Assembly: GCF_008710745.1 (NCBI RefSeq)
Contig: NZ_VYSA01000001.1
Span: 682,001 to 746,000, forward strand
Length of the DNA: 64,000 nt
From: Microbacterium rhizomatis
Lineage (GTDB): Bacteria > Actinomycetota > Actinomycetes > Actinomycetales > Microbacteriaceae
Direction of reading: 5' to 3'
Below, in pieces: positions 42,879 to 51,967 of the stretch. The notes below the pieces were generated by a model. It worked only from the letters and a program-made list of their open reading frames with translations, did no database searches and was not told where the DNA came from. The stretch's first letter is position 1. Every line of letters starts with the position of its first letter. The translations under genes and the position numbers were made by a program.

Positions 42879-43738
42879 ACAACCTCGTCGGGTATGTGGG
42901 CAAGGAGACGGAAGCCTCTCCCGGTGGGTCCGGTGGTCAGGGTGCCGCCGTGCACGGCGACGCGCTCGCGCAACCCGCGGAGCCCGTTGCCTGTTCCATT
43001 CTCGGCCGACCATCCGGCTACGGGTCCTGCGTCGCGAACATCGACGGTGATACCGGAGTCATCGCGGTGAATCAAGATGTCGCTGCGTGTGTGCCCGGCG
43101 TGCCGCAGGGTGTTGGCGAGTGCTTCTCGGACGACGGAGCAGATGGTGAGTTGTACGCCGGGGGAAACGTCCCCGAGGTCGCCTTGTTTCAGTGTGACGG
43201 TGAGTCCGACGCTCTGTGCTGTCTCGATGATGCGCGGAAGGTCCGTGAGAGAGTGCGCCGGGTGGAGGGGGGCCGGGCTGTCGCTGGCGGTGCGGAGCAC
43301 GGTGAGCATGTTCCGTAGTTCTGTCGTGGTCTCGCGTCCGATTCGTTCGATGTCGGTGAAGGCTTGACGACGTTCGGCCTCGTCGTGCTCGTCGGTGAGG
43401 TTCGCCGTGGCAGCCCGTACCGTCATCAGCCCGAGCCCGTGGGAGGCGAGGTCGTGCAGATCGCGGGCGATCCGCAGCCGCTCGGCCTGCACGGCTTTCT
43501 CTGCGGCCCATTCGGTCAGCTGTGCCTCGTAGGCGCGACGTTCGGCGCGGGAGCGTAACAACGCCCACATGGTGACCCCGATTGCAGCCGCGAGGATGAG
43601 TGAGATCGCGACGATCAGATAGGGGGCAGTCGGCTCCAGCGCGAGGAGTGCGAGGAGGAGCAGCACGAACACGGCGACCGCGATCAACCATGCGCGCGAC
43701 CTCCGCGATGGCCTGTCACTGTGCTCCATACTCCTCAA
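42875..43738 (-). CDS. Sensor histidine kinase (HisKA_3/NarX type)
   Basis: The 287-residue protein has two adjacent membrane helices near the N-terminus (residues ~17-60) with almost no extracellular loop, an intramembrane-sensing layout. The dimerisation/phosphotransfer helix ERLRIARDLHDLASHGLGLM carries the His, and the ATPase has NTLRHAGH and NGLRGLRERVAVHGG. The intramembrane sensor type is common for cell-envelope antibiotic detection, as in LiaS/BceS-like systems, though the signal here is unknown. An ATG three codons downstream (43729) is a possible alternative start. Confidence 0.92.
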   Translation of the reverse strand: MRSMEHSDRPSRRSRAWLIAVAVFVLLLLALLALEPTAPYLIVAISLILAAAIGVTMWALLRSRAERRAYEAQLTEWAAEKAVQAERLRIARDLHDLASHGLGLMTVRAATANLTDEHDEAERRQAFTDIERIGRETTTELRNMLTVLRTASDSPAPLHPAHSLTDLPRIIETAQSVGLTVTLKQGDLGDVSPGVQLTICSVVREALANTLRHAGHTRSDILIHRDDSGITVDVRDAGPVAGWSAENGTGNGLRGLRERVAVHGGTLTTGPTGRGFRLLAHIPDEVV

Positions 43739-43847
43739 TCTTAGAAATCGGGGGCGGGGATGTCCTCACCCCGTGGTGTGAGAAAGGCGGGAAAGACCAC
43801 CCCTGGCTGTGGTGTGCTGCCTCTCGCCGCCTGCTGGCATGGGAGTC

Positions 43848-44555
43848 ATGTTGACCTTCGAGCACGTGACCAAGCGCCGCGGTTCCCGCGACATCCTCAC
43901 CGACATCACCTTCCACGCTCGCCCCGGCCGGGTGACTGGGTTCCTCGGACCCAACGGGGCGGGGAAGTCCTCGACGCTACGCATTTTGCTGGGTCTGGAC
44001 CGGCCCACGTCCGGGCAGGCGCTCGTGGACGGGCGGCGGTTCGCGTCGTTGCGTGACCCGCTGCGCAGTATCGGCGCGGTCCTGGACGGGTCCGGGGCGC
44101 ACCGTTCACGCACCGGTCGCGCGCATCTGCGCTGGGTTGCCCGCTCCGCAGGCGTGAGCAACGCCCGGGTTGAGGAGGTGCTGGAACTGGTGGGGATCGC
44201 GGACGCGGGGAACAAGCGGGTGTCCACGTACTCGCTGGGTATGGGTCGACGCCTGGGGCTTGCCGCCGCGCTGCTGGCCGACCCGCAGGCACTCGTGCTG
44301 GACGAGCCCGTGAACGGCCTGGACCCCGAGGGCATCCGATGGATACGACTGTTCCTGCGAGAGCAAGCAGAGGCTGGCCGAACCGTGCTGCTGTCCTCGC
44401 ATCTCATGGGCGAACTGGCTGAGACCGTCGATGACGTCGTGGTCATCGTCGGCGGCCGCATCGTCGCCGACGGCACCTTGGCCGAGGTAACCGGTGACCA
44501 CAAGAATCTCGAGGACGCGTTCTTCGCCCTGACTGGCGACCGGGGCATGCGATGA
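43848..44555 (+). CDS. ABC exporter ATP-binding protein (LanF/BcrA-like)
   Basis: The 235-residue ATPase has Walker A GPNGAGKSS, Q-loop region IGAVLDG, signature YSLGMGRRLGLAAALL, Walker B ALVLDEPVNGLD and the switch His in LLSSHLMGE. It belongs to the ABC-2/BcrA subgroup used for peptide-antibiotic immunity and lipid export. ATGA overlaps link it to two permeases. The ATG at 43848 begins the family sequence (LTFEHVTKRRGSRDIL); 43839 is in frame upstream. It is divergent from the histidine kinase. Confidence 0.92.
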   Translation: MLTFEHVTKRRGSRDILTDITFHARPGRVTGFLGPNGAGKSSTLRILLGLDRPTSGQALVDGRRFASLRDPLRSIGAVLDGSGAHRSRTGRAHLRWVARSAGVSNARVEEVLELVGIADAGNKRVSTYSLGMGRRLGLAAALLADPQALVLDEPVNGLDPEGIRWIRLFLREQAEAGRTVLLSSHLMGELAETVDDVVVIVGGRIVADGTLAEVTGDHKNLEDAFFALTGDRGMR

Positions 44556-45280
44556 GGGCGCTGCGCGCGGAGCTGTCCAAGCTCGCCACGCTGCCGTTCG
44601 TCTGGTTGGCCCTCGCTGCCGGCATCGTCGTTCCTACCGGGATCGCCGTCATCACCAGCCTGACCACCACTCCAAGCGCGGACACCGGCTTCTCCGAACT
44701 TGCCATCGGAGTGCTCGGCGCGATCATCCTCGGCACCGCTGCGATCGGCAGCGAATACACCGCCGAGGGCGAAGAATCCGCCGGTAGCCGGCAGGTCACC
44801 ACCACCCTCATCGCGACTCCTTCCCGTGTTCTCCTGCTGCTCGCGAAGATCACCGCGGTCATCATCGCCACCGCGATCCTCGCCGTCGTCGCGATCACCC
44901 TGGTCTTCGCGACCGTGCACCTGTTGCTCGGCCCAGACGCGCCTCCGCTAAGCGGTGACACCTTCGCCCGCGCAGGCGGCGCAGTCATCTACTGGGTCCT
45001 GATGGCGCTGCTCGGTTTCGGACTCACCGTCCTTACCCGCAACGGCATCATCCCAATGGCTGTTCTCGTCGCGAACTCCTCGGCAGTCACCGTCACCTAC
45101 CTGCTTGCACAGAGCATCCCCGCCGCGAACTACCTTCCCGACCTCGCCGGTATGCGCATGTTCACCACCATCCAAACCAGCGTCAACATCGACCCGCTCA
45201 CCGGCGGACTCGTCATGACCGCCTGGGTCGCAGCCCTCCTCCTCGCCGCCGGGGCCGTATTCACCCGGAGAGACGCATGA
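44552..45280 (+). CDS. ABC-2 type exporter permease (LanE-like)
   Basis: The 242-residue membrane protein has six predicted helices and the characteristic EYTAEGEESAGSRQVTTTLIATPSR segment after helix 2. It has the size and layout of one half of a LanE/LanG-type permease pair. It shares this EY-x-G-x-R-TT-x-x-x-P motif with the next gene and with the fragment at 40.95 kb, so all three are paralogues. Start and stop overlap neighbours by four bases. Confidence 0.85.
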   Translation: MRALRAELSKLATLPFVWLALAAGIVVPTGIAVITSLTTTPSADTGFSELAIGVLGAIILGTAAIGSEYTAEGEESAGSRQVTTTLIATPSRVLLLLAKITAVIIATAILAVVAITLVFATVHLLLGPDAPPLSGDTFARAGGAVIYWVLMALLGFGLTVLTRNGIIPMAVLVANSSAVTVTYLLAQSIPAANYLPDLAGMRMFTTIQTSVNIDPLTGGLVMTAWVAALLLAAGAVFTRRDA

Positions 45281-46035
45281 CCACGACCACTGCCACACGT
45301 ACCCGCGGGAGAGCATTCGCGGACGCAGTCCGCACCGAAGCATCCAAACTATGGTCGCTGCCCGCGACCTGGCTCCTCCTCGGCGGAACGCTCGCGCTCA
45401 CCATCGTCCTGTCGATCGCGTTCGGCACCAGCGCGAACCTTGGCCCCGGCCAGACGGTGAACATCCTCGACTACGGCGTCACCGCCGTCACCTGGACGCA
45501 GTGCGGCTTCTTTCTCCTCGGCGTCATCGCCAGCACCTCCGAATACATCGGCGGACAGATCCGTACCACCCTCGTCGCCATTCCCGACCGGATCGCCTGG
45601 AGGCTCGCAGCGACCGTCGCGCTCGTCCCGTTCGCGTTCGTCGCGGGCTTCCTCGTCGTCGGCGCGAGCATCACCACCATCCTTCTCACCACAGGTGCTT
45701 CCGTTACCGAAGCCGACCTCGGCTTGGCCGCGCGAATCATCACAAGCGCAGCCGGCTACCTCACCCTCATGGCTGTCCTCAGCTCGGCCCTTGGATTCCT
45801 CATCCGGAGGGCAATTCCGGCGGCGGCGATCCTGCTCGTCTACCTGCTCATCCTCAGCCCCCTGCTGCAAAGCCAGAACTGGTACTTCCTCCCCGACATC
45901 GCCTCATACACCCTCTGGTTCGCCAGCATCCCCGATACCGCACCACCGGCGCTCGTGTCCTGGCTTGTGCTGCTCGCCTGGACTCTCGCATTTCTGATCC
46001 CGTCGATCAGCATTGCCAACAGACGCGACACGTGA
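45277..46035 (+). CDS. ABC-2 type exporter permease (LanG-like)
   Basis: The 252-residue paralogue of the preceding permease has six membrane segments and the motif SEYIGGQIRTTLVAIPDR. With the ATPase it completes a three-gene exporter of the LanFEG/BcrAB type, known to protect cells from lantibiotics and related peptides by expelling them from the membrane. The substrate is inferred only from family and from the adjacent two-component system. It ends 40 bases before an AraC-like remnant. Confidence 0.85.
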   Translation: MTTTTATRTRGRAFADAVRTEASKLWSLPATWLLLGGTLALTIVLSIAFGTSANLGPGQTVNILDYGVTAVTWTQCGFFLLGVIASTSEYIGGQIRTTLVAIPDRIAWRLAATVALVPFAFVAGFLVVGASITTILLTTGASVTEADLGLAARIITSAAGYLTLMAVLSSALGFLIRRAIPAAAILLVYLLILSPLLQSQNWYFLPDIASYTLWFASIPDTAPPALVSWLVLLAWTLAFLIPSISIANRRDT

Positions 46036-46074
46036 GGCACCGGGCAGCACGAGCAACCCCGCGAACGGTGATGG

Positions 46075-46320
46075 ATGATGACTGACAGTCTCCTCGGTCT
46101 CGCCCACTTGACGGGGCCGCTCGCGGCCATCGAAACCATTGCATGCGCCTCGACAGGGCCTGTCGCGCACGCTGGGATGAAGATCATCCACGTGATGAAC
46201 AGCTGTGCGCGGTTGACGACAGCGCGCGAAGAGCTGGCGCTGTCTCGCGGCGAGGTGCTCGTACTTGCCGCCGGACAGGTGTCAGCGACCACGCCGGAGC
46301 CCGGGTTGCGGACTACGAGG
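46075..46320 (+). pseudogene. Diverged AraC sensor-domain remnant
   Basis: The frame from ATG 46075 contains MKIIHVMNSCARL, then GEVLVLAAGQVSATTPEPG. It aligns with the sensor domain of the intact AraC genes (VKLIVVRSGSALL, then GDVVLLAAQTLCGSEPEG) with identical 23-residue spacing between the Lys and the Gly. Upstream and downstream halves of the domain are absent and it runs into the next HTH fragment. It marks the same permease-then-AraC order as elsewhere in the island. Otherwise the 290 bases between 46036 and 46325 hold nothing recognised. Confidence 0.4.
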
Positions 46321-46325
46321 CGGGG

Positions 46326-46589
46326 ATGTCGGTCAAGGACATTGCAGTGAACCACCACGTGCGTCGGGGAAGCATTCCGAAGTTGGTTGTCGCGAGCGGT
46401 GGAACACTGAGGTCGTGTGGCCTCAGCTCAACTGGCCGCACCCGCGCGCTTGCTCTCTACGACGAGGGCTTCACTTTGCAGGAGGTGGCCGCCTGCGTCA
46501 ACGCGGATGAGAAAACCGTGCGTGCCGCGATAGTCGGACTCGGCGGCGCGATTCGACCTCGTGGGCGTCGCGCGGGAGTGAAGGCGTGA
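46326..46589 (+). CDS. Tandem helix-turn-helix protein, probably 5'-truncated
   Basis: Two helix-turn-helix units are visible: MSVKDIAVNHHVRRGSIPKLV and GFTLQEVAACVNADEKTVRAAIV, then IRPRGRR. The protein is a paralogue of the one at 52160, but its first ~15 residues are not preserved at DNA level, although VADYEAG just upstream is in frame without a start codon. These HTH units resemble the C-terminal DNA-binding part of actinobacterial serine recombinases. Whether it is expressed is doubtful. Confidence 0.45.
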   Translation: MSVKDIAVNHHVRRGSIPKLVVASGGTLRSCGLSSTGRTRALALYDEGFTLQEVAACVNADEKTVRAAIVGLGGAIRPRGRRAGVKA

Positions 46590-46645
46590 CGTACAGCGAT
46601 TGAGCGTGGTCGAGAAGTGTGCTCTCTGGTGCCTCTGTGACGCGC

Positions 46646-46697
46646 TTGACTGGACAACCCTTACTCGGTAAGTTGGTGGCTGGCTTACTGAGTAAGG
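46646..46697 (+). promoter_or_regulatory. Promoter and operator of the PadR-ABC operon
   Basis: TTGACT (46646-46651) and TAAGTT (46669-46674) are spaced by 17 bases, a good sigma-A-like promoter. The dyad TTACTCGGTAA (46661-46671) overlaps the -10, and a second, better one, CTTACTGAGTAAG (46684-46696), lies between it and the PadR ATG at 46706. Two half-similar palindromes over the start site fit negative autoregulation by the PadR protein encoded next. Confidence 0.55.
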
Positions 46698-46705
46698 GGT
46701 GTGTC

Positions 46706-47293
46706 ATGTCGATACCGAAGGCGTTCTTGGTACTGCTGTCCGAGAGTCCGATGAATGGGAACCAACTGAAGACAGCGTTCGAGTCCCGCACTGGATCGAC
46801 CTGGCCTTTGAACATCGGGCAGGCATACACGACGTTGCAGCGGCTTGAGCGTGACGGTCTGGTAGGACCGCTCGCCGGTGGTGATTCGGAGCTCTACGAG
46901 CTGACCCGAGACGGGCGCGCTGCGGTGCGCGAGTGGTGGGATTCCCCGGTTGAACGTTCTCGCCCCACGCGGGATGAACTGGCGATCAAGCTGACGCTTG
47001 CTGTGGCGGCTCCTGGTGTGGATGTGAGCCTTGTGGTGCAGCGGCAGCGCACGGAGTCGATGCGGATGTTGCACCAGTACACGCGCCTCAAGGCGCAAGC
47101 GAAGCAAGCTGCTGCGCAGGATTTGGCCTGGCAGCTTCTGCTTGACTCTCTCATCTTCCAAACCGAGGCAGAGATTCGTTGGCTCGATCACGTTGAAGCC
47201 ACGATCGTTCGCGAAGTGTCCGCCGAGAAGTCTTGGCCGGTAAGCGCCCCCGAGCACGCGCATCATGAGACCCAGGAAGGGGTCAGCCGGTGA
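46706..47293 (+). CDS. PadR family transcriptional regulator
   Basis: The 195-residue protein has an N-terminal winged helix (SIPKAFLVLLSESPMNGNQLKTAFESRTGSTWPLNIGQAYTTLQRLERDGLVG, with ELYELTRDGRAAVREWW) and a helical C-terminal dimerisation domain. Members of this family repress ABC drug exporters until the drug binds, as LmrR does for LmrCD. It is translationally coupled (GTGA) to the ABC ATPase, and palindromes in its promoter support autoregulation. The ATG at 46706 places the HTH at the very start as expected. Confidence 0.9.
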   Translation: MSIPKAFLVLLSESPMNGNQLKTAFESRTGSTWPLNIGQAYTTLQRLERDGLVGPLAGGDSELYELTRDGRAAVREWWDSPVERSRPTRDELAIKLTLAVAAPGVDVSLVVQRQRTESMRMLHQYTRLKAQAKQAAAQDLAWQLLLDSLIFQTEAEIRWLDHVEATIVREVSAEKSWPVSAPEHAHHETQEGVSR

Positions 47294-48036
47294 GCGCCGC
47301 GTTGATCGAGTTCTCTGAGGTAACGCGCACGCATACGTCGGGTGACACACTCGTGCATGCGCTGCGGGACGTGAGTTTCCGTGTCGATTATGGCGAGTTG
47401 GTCGCGGTGATGGGTCCGAGCGGATCGGGCAAGAGCACGCTGCTGAACCTCGCGGGTGCCCTTGACTCGCCTACTTCGGGGCGGGTGCTCGTTGCGGGGG
47501 TGGACATCTCGAATGCTTCGAGCGTCGAGCGTGCGAGACTGCGCCGCCAGTCGATCGGGTTCGTGTTCCAGGACTACAACCTGGTGTCCTCCCTTACGGC
47601 CAAGGAGAACGTCGCCTTGCCGCTGGAGCTTGACGGAACTCCCGCGAGCGAGGCAGCGGAACAGGCTTCCATCATGCTTGCGCGCTTGGGGCTGCTGGAC
47701 CGCGGTGATGAGTTTCCTGATCGGCTTTCGGGTGGGCAACGGCAGCGAGTCGCAATCGCAAGATCGGTGGTGGGGTCTCGCTCGCTGATCCTCGCTGATG
47801 AGCCGACGGGAGCGCTGGATTCCGCGCTGGGCGAAGAGGTGATCGCTTTACTTCGGGCGCAGATCGGCCCGGATTGCGGTGGCATTCTCGTTACTCACGA
47901 CCCTCGCTATGCGGCGTGGGCGGATCGAACGGTGTTCCTCAGGGACGGTCGGATCGTGGCGGGGACCGAGCCGCTCAGCGAGGTGGAGTCGCTCATCGCT
48001 CCTGGGTCTGGGCATTCACCCGGTACGGCATCATGA
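47290..48036 (+). CDS. ABC transporter ATP-binding protein (LolD/MacB type)
   Basis: The 248-residue ATPase has Walker A GPSGSGKST, VFQDYNLVSSLTAKENVALPLEL typical of the MacB/LolD/BceA class, signature LSGGQRQRVAIARS, and Walker B LILADEPTGALD. The GTG at 47290 overlaps the PadR stop. It overlaps the FtsX-type permease by four bases. This class powers mechanotransmission rather than classic transport and is often involved in peptide-antibiotic resistance. Confidence 0.93.
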   Translation: MSAALIEFSEVTRTHTSGDTLVHALRDVSFRVDYGELVAVMGPSGSGKSTLLNLAGALDSPTSGRVLVAGVDISNASSVERARLRRQSIGFVFQDYNLVSSLTAKENVALPLELDGTPASEAAEQASIMLARLGLLDRGDEFPDRLSGGQRQRVAIARSVVGSRSLILADEPTGALDSALGEEVIALLRAQIGPDCGGILVTHDPRYAAWADRTVFLRDGRIVAGTEPLSEVESLIAPGSGHSPGTAS

Positions 48037-50954
48037 CCAAGGGAACACCACGACGGCCCAGCGCTCGGCGGCGGCAAGCGCTACTCAGTCGCCTCGCGAT
48101 GAGGGATGTGCGCCGCAATCTGACTCGCTACCTACTGGCTGCGCTCGTGATCCTGGTGACCGTTGGGGCGGGTACCAGCATGGACGTTCTTCTTCGCTCT
48201 GCGCAAACCTCAGATGAGACCTACTCCCGGCTGACATTGGGGGCGACCGCGCAAGCGCGCGTGCAATGGTTCGGGGACGCAGTCTTCCAGCAGACGCCGC
48301 GCGCTGACGTTGGCAGTGGAGGCGGGCGCGACGCACCGCTGGAACAGGTGGAGAGCACGCTCCGCTCGATACTCCCGGCTCACAGTGAGCTTCACGAGAC
48401 GCTGACCGGGCTCCTCGCGCTCCGTTCAGGCGACGCGCTGACGGACGGCCTTGCCGCAGTGGAGGCCGACTTCACGGACGCGACGTTGCGCAGCCTGATT
48501 GATGTCTGGCAGGGGGAAGTGCCGGTGGCCTCCGGTGAGGCTTCGGTGAGCCGCACGGTTGCGGAACGGTTGGGCCTTTCAGTGGGCGACACCTTCGAGG
48601 GCGGCACTGATACCGCAGAGCAACTGACAACACTCACTCTCGTCGGCATTCACGAGAACAATGCGCTCGGCCCCGATATTGCTTTGGCTGATGGCACCCT
48701 TCTGGCCGTGGGTGACACCTACTTGGATGGCGCATCCACGGTCTGGTTCCTGACTGGCCCTGATGTGCCGTGGGCAGACGTGCTCACCCTCAACGATGCT
48801 GGATTCGTGGCGATCAGCCGCTCCGTTGTCATGGACACTCCTGAAGCGGTGGATGTGCCGATCTACCGCGACGGTAAAGCACACGAAGCCGAAATGATGC
48901 TCGGCGTCGCTCTCGCAGTCACCCTGTCGGCAGTTATCGGTGGCACGATCATGGCACTTCTGATCGGTCCGGTCTTCGCTATCGGAGCCCGTCAGTCGCG
49001 CCGAGATTACGGGCTGCTCGTCGCCCAGGGCGCCACCGGGCGAGACATCCGCGGGGTGATGATGCGCAGCGCCGTACTCGTTGCGTCGCTCGCGTCGATA
49101 GCCGGAGTGTTGCTCGGTGTGATCGTTGCCTCGCTGATCGTCTTGGTCACCAGCCTCACTGGAAGCATCGCATACCCCAACCTGATCGTTCCTGCGCTCG
49201 ATCTCGTACTCATCGCCGTCTTCGGCGTCGTCGTCGCCTTCGTTGCCGCTTGGGCGCCGGCCAGACGCGCAGCGAAGGCCGATCCGATCGCTTCTTTGAG
49301 GGACACGGGCGACGAGCCCGGAAGCATGCCACGCGTCCGCTGGGTGCTGATCGCTGTCCTCGTGCTGCTCGCACTAGTTACTTTTGTGCTGGGCTTCGCC
49401 AGCGGGGTGCGCGCCTGGTATATCCTCACTGGTCCCTTCTTGACGGTCGTGCTCATCCTCATGATCCGTCCGATCCTGCCGCTTCTGGGAAGGTTCGCGC
49501 ACAGGTTGCCGACAGCCGAGCGGGTAGCGATTCGTGATGCGGTGCGGCGCTCAGACCGGACGATCCCCTCAGCCACCGGCACTGCGGCGGCGATCGCGGT
49601 CGCCGTGGCAATCCTTGTCGTAACGGCGACCCAGTACGCGACGGTGGCCGCAGAGTGGCATCCTCGCGCGAACGAGGGAACCATCATGATCTACGACGGC
49701 TTCTACACCGAGTCTTCTGGCAGCGAGAACCCCTTCGAGCAATCAACGAGCGAGCAAGACGCGGGAGCCGCATCTTCTTCGAGCTCGGAGCAGCGCAACA
49801 GCATCAAGAGCACCATCAATCAGTTCGTATCGGGGACCGAGCTCGTTGACGTGAACATGCTGAGCCTCACTGGGGAACGATTCGCCCGCTTCACTATCGA
49901 CCCTGCTACGGCGTGCCCGGCCTGGGCCGACTTCTCCGAGGAGTACAACGAGGCCATTGCTGACCCGGACAAGTACGAACAGGGCGCCGATGTAAATGGC
50001 TACAACTGCCAGATCGACAAGGCCGCCACGGATATCAACCGGCAGCCGATGTGGCGCTCGACAGAGCGAACGAACGTCGTGGTCGATGACGGCACTCTCG
50101 TGACCGCACTCGGTCTCCCCGGATATGAACAAGCCGCAGAAGCGCTCCGATCAGGACAGATCGTGCTCACTCGAACGATCGACCAATGGTCAGACGGCTC
50201 AGCACATTTGGGGATCTATGAGGAAGACGCGACCGCAGAAGCCGCATGGGAACAACGGCTGGAACAGGCGGAGGATCGAGGCGAACGCTTCTTCGAGAAC
50301 CCGCCCGACCCGGTCATCCTCGACACCTTGATCGCGGATGCCGTCGTGGTGGACTGGGGATCACAGCAATGGCAGGCGTTCATCCCGCCGCAGATACTCG
50401 AGCAAGCTCCGTTGGCGGACTTCGATCCTGTCGTTGAGCACGTCGGGATGATCGCGACAACGGAAGTCCCTCTCGCTCAAACCGAGCTTGACGAGCTTCG
50501 AGATCGCCTCCTGCTTCTTGGTATCCATCAAGTCACCGCCGCACGGGACTACTCGAACCCAGGACTTGCGACCACTCTTTCCATCGTCACGGTGATCGCC
50601 GCGCTCATCTCGATCACAGCCGCGGTGGGCACCGCTCGTCTCGCACTCACCGACATGCGCCGCGACCTTCGCGTCCTCCACGACGTTGGCGCGTCGAACC
50701 ACACGCGCAGGCGCATCAGAACAGCGGCCACACTCACCGTCGGACTACTCGGCAGCGTGATCGGTGGTCTTGCAGGTGTGGCACTCGGCATCACGATCTC
50801 GCTGAACACCGTAAGCACGAACCTGATCGACCGTGGCGTATGGGAACTCACCCTGCCTTGGATCCCAGTCGCGCTCATCGTAATCGGTGCACCCTTGATC
50901 GCAGTCGTTGCTTCGTCCATTTGGACGCGAGCTGCAGAGAGTTCAGCTGCGTAG
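48033..50954 (+). CDS. FtsX-like ABC permease, large extracellular domains
   Basis: The 973-residue protein has an N-terminal membrane helix (LLAALVILVTVGAGTSM), an extracellular stretch of ~230 residues, and a first FtsX domain with MALLIGPVFAIGARQSRRDYGLLVAQGATGRDIR. After further helices comes another large extracellular domain (~residues 540-830, Ser-rich near 570-590), and a second FtsX domain near the C-terminus (LTDMRRDLRVLHDVGASNHTRRRIR). Two FtsX repeats in one chain means a single copy may form the whole permease. With the PadR gene and ATPase it makes a complete three-gene operon. Confidence 0.88.
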   Translation: MTKGTPRRPSARRRQALLSRLAMRDVRRNLTRYLLAALVILVTVGAGTSMDVLLRSAQTSDETYSRLTLGATAQARVQWFGDAVFQQTPRADVGSGGGRDAPLEQVESTLRSILPAHSELHETLTGLLALRSGDALTDGLAAVEADFTDATLRSLIDVWQGEVPVASGEASVSRTVAERLGLSVGDTFEGGTDTAEQLTTLTLVGIHENNALGPDIALADGTLLAVGDTYLDGASTVWFLTGPDVPWADVLTLNDAGFVAISRSVVMDTPEAVDVPIYRDGKAHEAEMMLGVALAVTLSAVIGGTIMALLIGPVFAIGARQSRRDYGLLVAQGATGRDIRGVMMRSAVLVASLASIAGVLLGVIVASLIVLVTSLTGSIAYPNLIVPALDLVLIAVFGVVVAFVAAWAPARRAAKADPIASLRDTGDEPGSMPRVRWVLIAVLVLLALVTFVLGFASGVRAWYILTGPFLTVVLILMIRPILPLLGRFAHRLPTAERVAIRDAVRRSDRTIPSATGTAAAIAVAVAILVVTATQYATVAAEWHPRANEGTIMIYDGFYTESSGSENPFEQSTSEQDAGAASSSSSEQRNSIKSTINQFVSGTELVDVNMLSLTGERFARFTIDPATACPAWADFSEEYNEAIADPDKYEQGADVNGYNCQIDKAATDINRQPMWRSTERTNVVVDDGTLVTALGLPGYEQAAEALRSGQIVLTRTIDQWSDGSAHLGIYEEDATAEAAWEQRLEQAEDRGERFFENPPDPVILDTLIADAVVVDWGSQQWQAFIPPQILEQAPLADFDPVVEHVGMIATTEVPLAQTELDELRDRLLLLGIHQVTAARDYSNPGLATTLSIVTVIAALISITAAVGTARLALTDMRRDLRVLHDVGASNHTRRRIRTAATLTVGLLGSVIGGLAGVALGITISLNTVSTNLIDRGVWELTLPWIPVALIVIGAPLIAVVASSIWTRAAESSAA

Positions 50955-51073
50955 ACCTTCACGCTTCGAGATGCGCTCATGGACACGCAAGGACCAGGAC
51001 CAGAGACACCACTGATCCCGGCCGCCGTTCGCATCTTCATCACTCGCGAACGGACTTCACACCTGGACCGCAG

Positions 51074-51967
51074 GTGCTGAGGAGTCATGCGGCAGTCTTC
51101 TCGCCTTTGGCAGCTCGGACTCGCTCGCACCACCTTCCCGTTGATCCCGTCGCGTTTGACTGCGTGAAACTGATCGTCGTCCGTTCAGGCAGTGCGCTGC
51201 TGTTCAGCGAGTTCGGCACCAGGCATGTGAATGTCGGCGACGTCGTTCTCCTCGCCGCGCAGACGCTGTGCGGTTCCGAACCGGAGGGCAGCATCACGAC
51301 CACCACGATCTACCTCGATCGTGACTACCTGATCGATCAGGTGTTCTGGCAATACGCCGCGCAGTTCTGTGACCGCCACAACGCGCGCGACTTCTTCGAT
51401 ACCCACTACTCGACACCCGCCCAGATCGTTCGGATCGGCGAGGACCGGGCCGGCCTTCTCATGCCGTGGTTGGATGAGCTCGCCGCACTCAGCCTGAATG
51501 GACCGAATCCTGAACGCTTCCTCCGGGCGCAGGCGCTGCTCTTCTCGGTGCTCGACGTCGTCGTGCCATTCATGACGATCACTGCGCGTACTGCGAGCGC
51601 CGGTCGCGCCAGCGCTGGAGTGCCATCTGCTCCGCGGCATCGGCAGTTCAGGCCGCTTCGCATCGAAGCCCGCCACGTTGCGCAGATCATACGAGATGAC
51701 CTGTCACGCCAATGGACTGTGCAGGAACTGGCGGAGGCGGCGCATTTGTCACCGTCACAGCTGAGGCGTGTGTTCGTGGAGGCATTCGGGAAGGCACCTA
51801 TCGCGTATCTGACGATGGTGCGCACCGAGCGGATGGCCCATCTGCTCCGCTCGACTGACCTGCCGATCAAGCTGATAGCAGCAGAAGCGGGCTGGGCGGA
51901 TGCCGACTTCGCGGCACGGCAGTTCCGACGGGCTCTCGGGGTATCGCCGAGCGTGTACCGACGGTGA
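51074..51967 (+). CDS. AraC family transcriptional regulator (copy A)
   Basis: The 297-residue protein has an N-terminal sensor with FDCVKLIVVRSGSALLFSEF and GDVVLLAAQTLCGSEPEG. A C-terminal AraC/XylS double HTH follows: IIRDDLSRQWTVQELAEAAHLSPSQLRRVFVEAFGKAPIAYLTMVRTERMAHLL and a second unit ending QFRRALGVSPSVYRR. The GTG at 51074 aligns with GTG 54261 and ATG 41541 of the other copies (V/M-L-R-S/N), which decides the start. It lies 120 bases behind the FtsX permease. It is ~80% identical by eye to the copy at 54.3 kb. Confidence 0.9.
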   Translation: MLRSHAAVFSPLAARTRSHHLPVDPVAFDCVKLIVVRSGSALLFSEFGTRHVNVGDVVLLAAQTLCGSEPEGSITTTTIYLDRDYLIDQVFWQYAAQFCDRHNARDFFDTHYSTPAQIVRIGEDRAGLLMPWLDELAALSLNGPNPERFLRAQALLFSVLDVVVPFMTITARTASAGRASAGVPSAPRHRQFRPLRIEARHVAQIIRDDLSRQWTVQELAEAAHLSPSQLRRVFVEAFGKAPIAYLTMVRTERMAHLLRSTDLPIKLIAAEAGWADADFAARQFRRALGVSPSVYRR

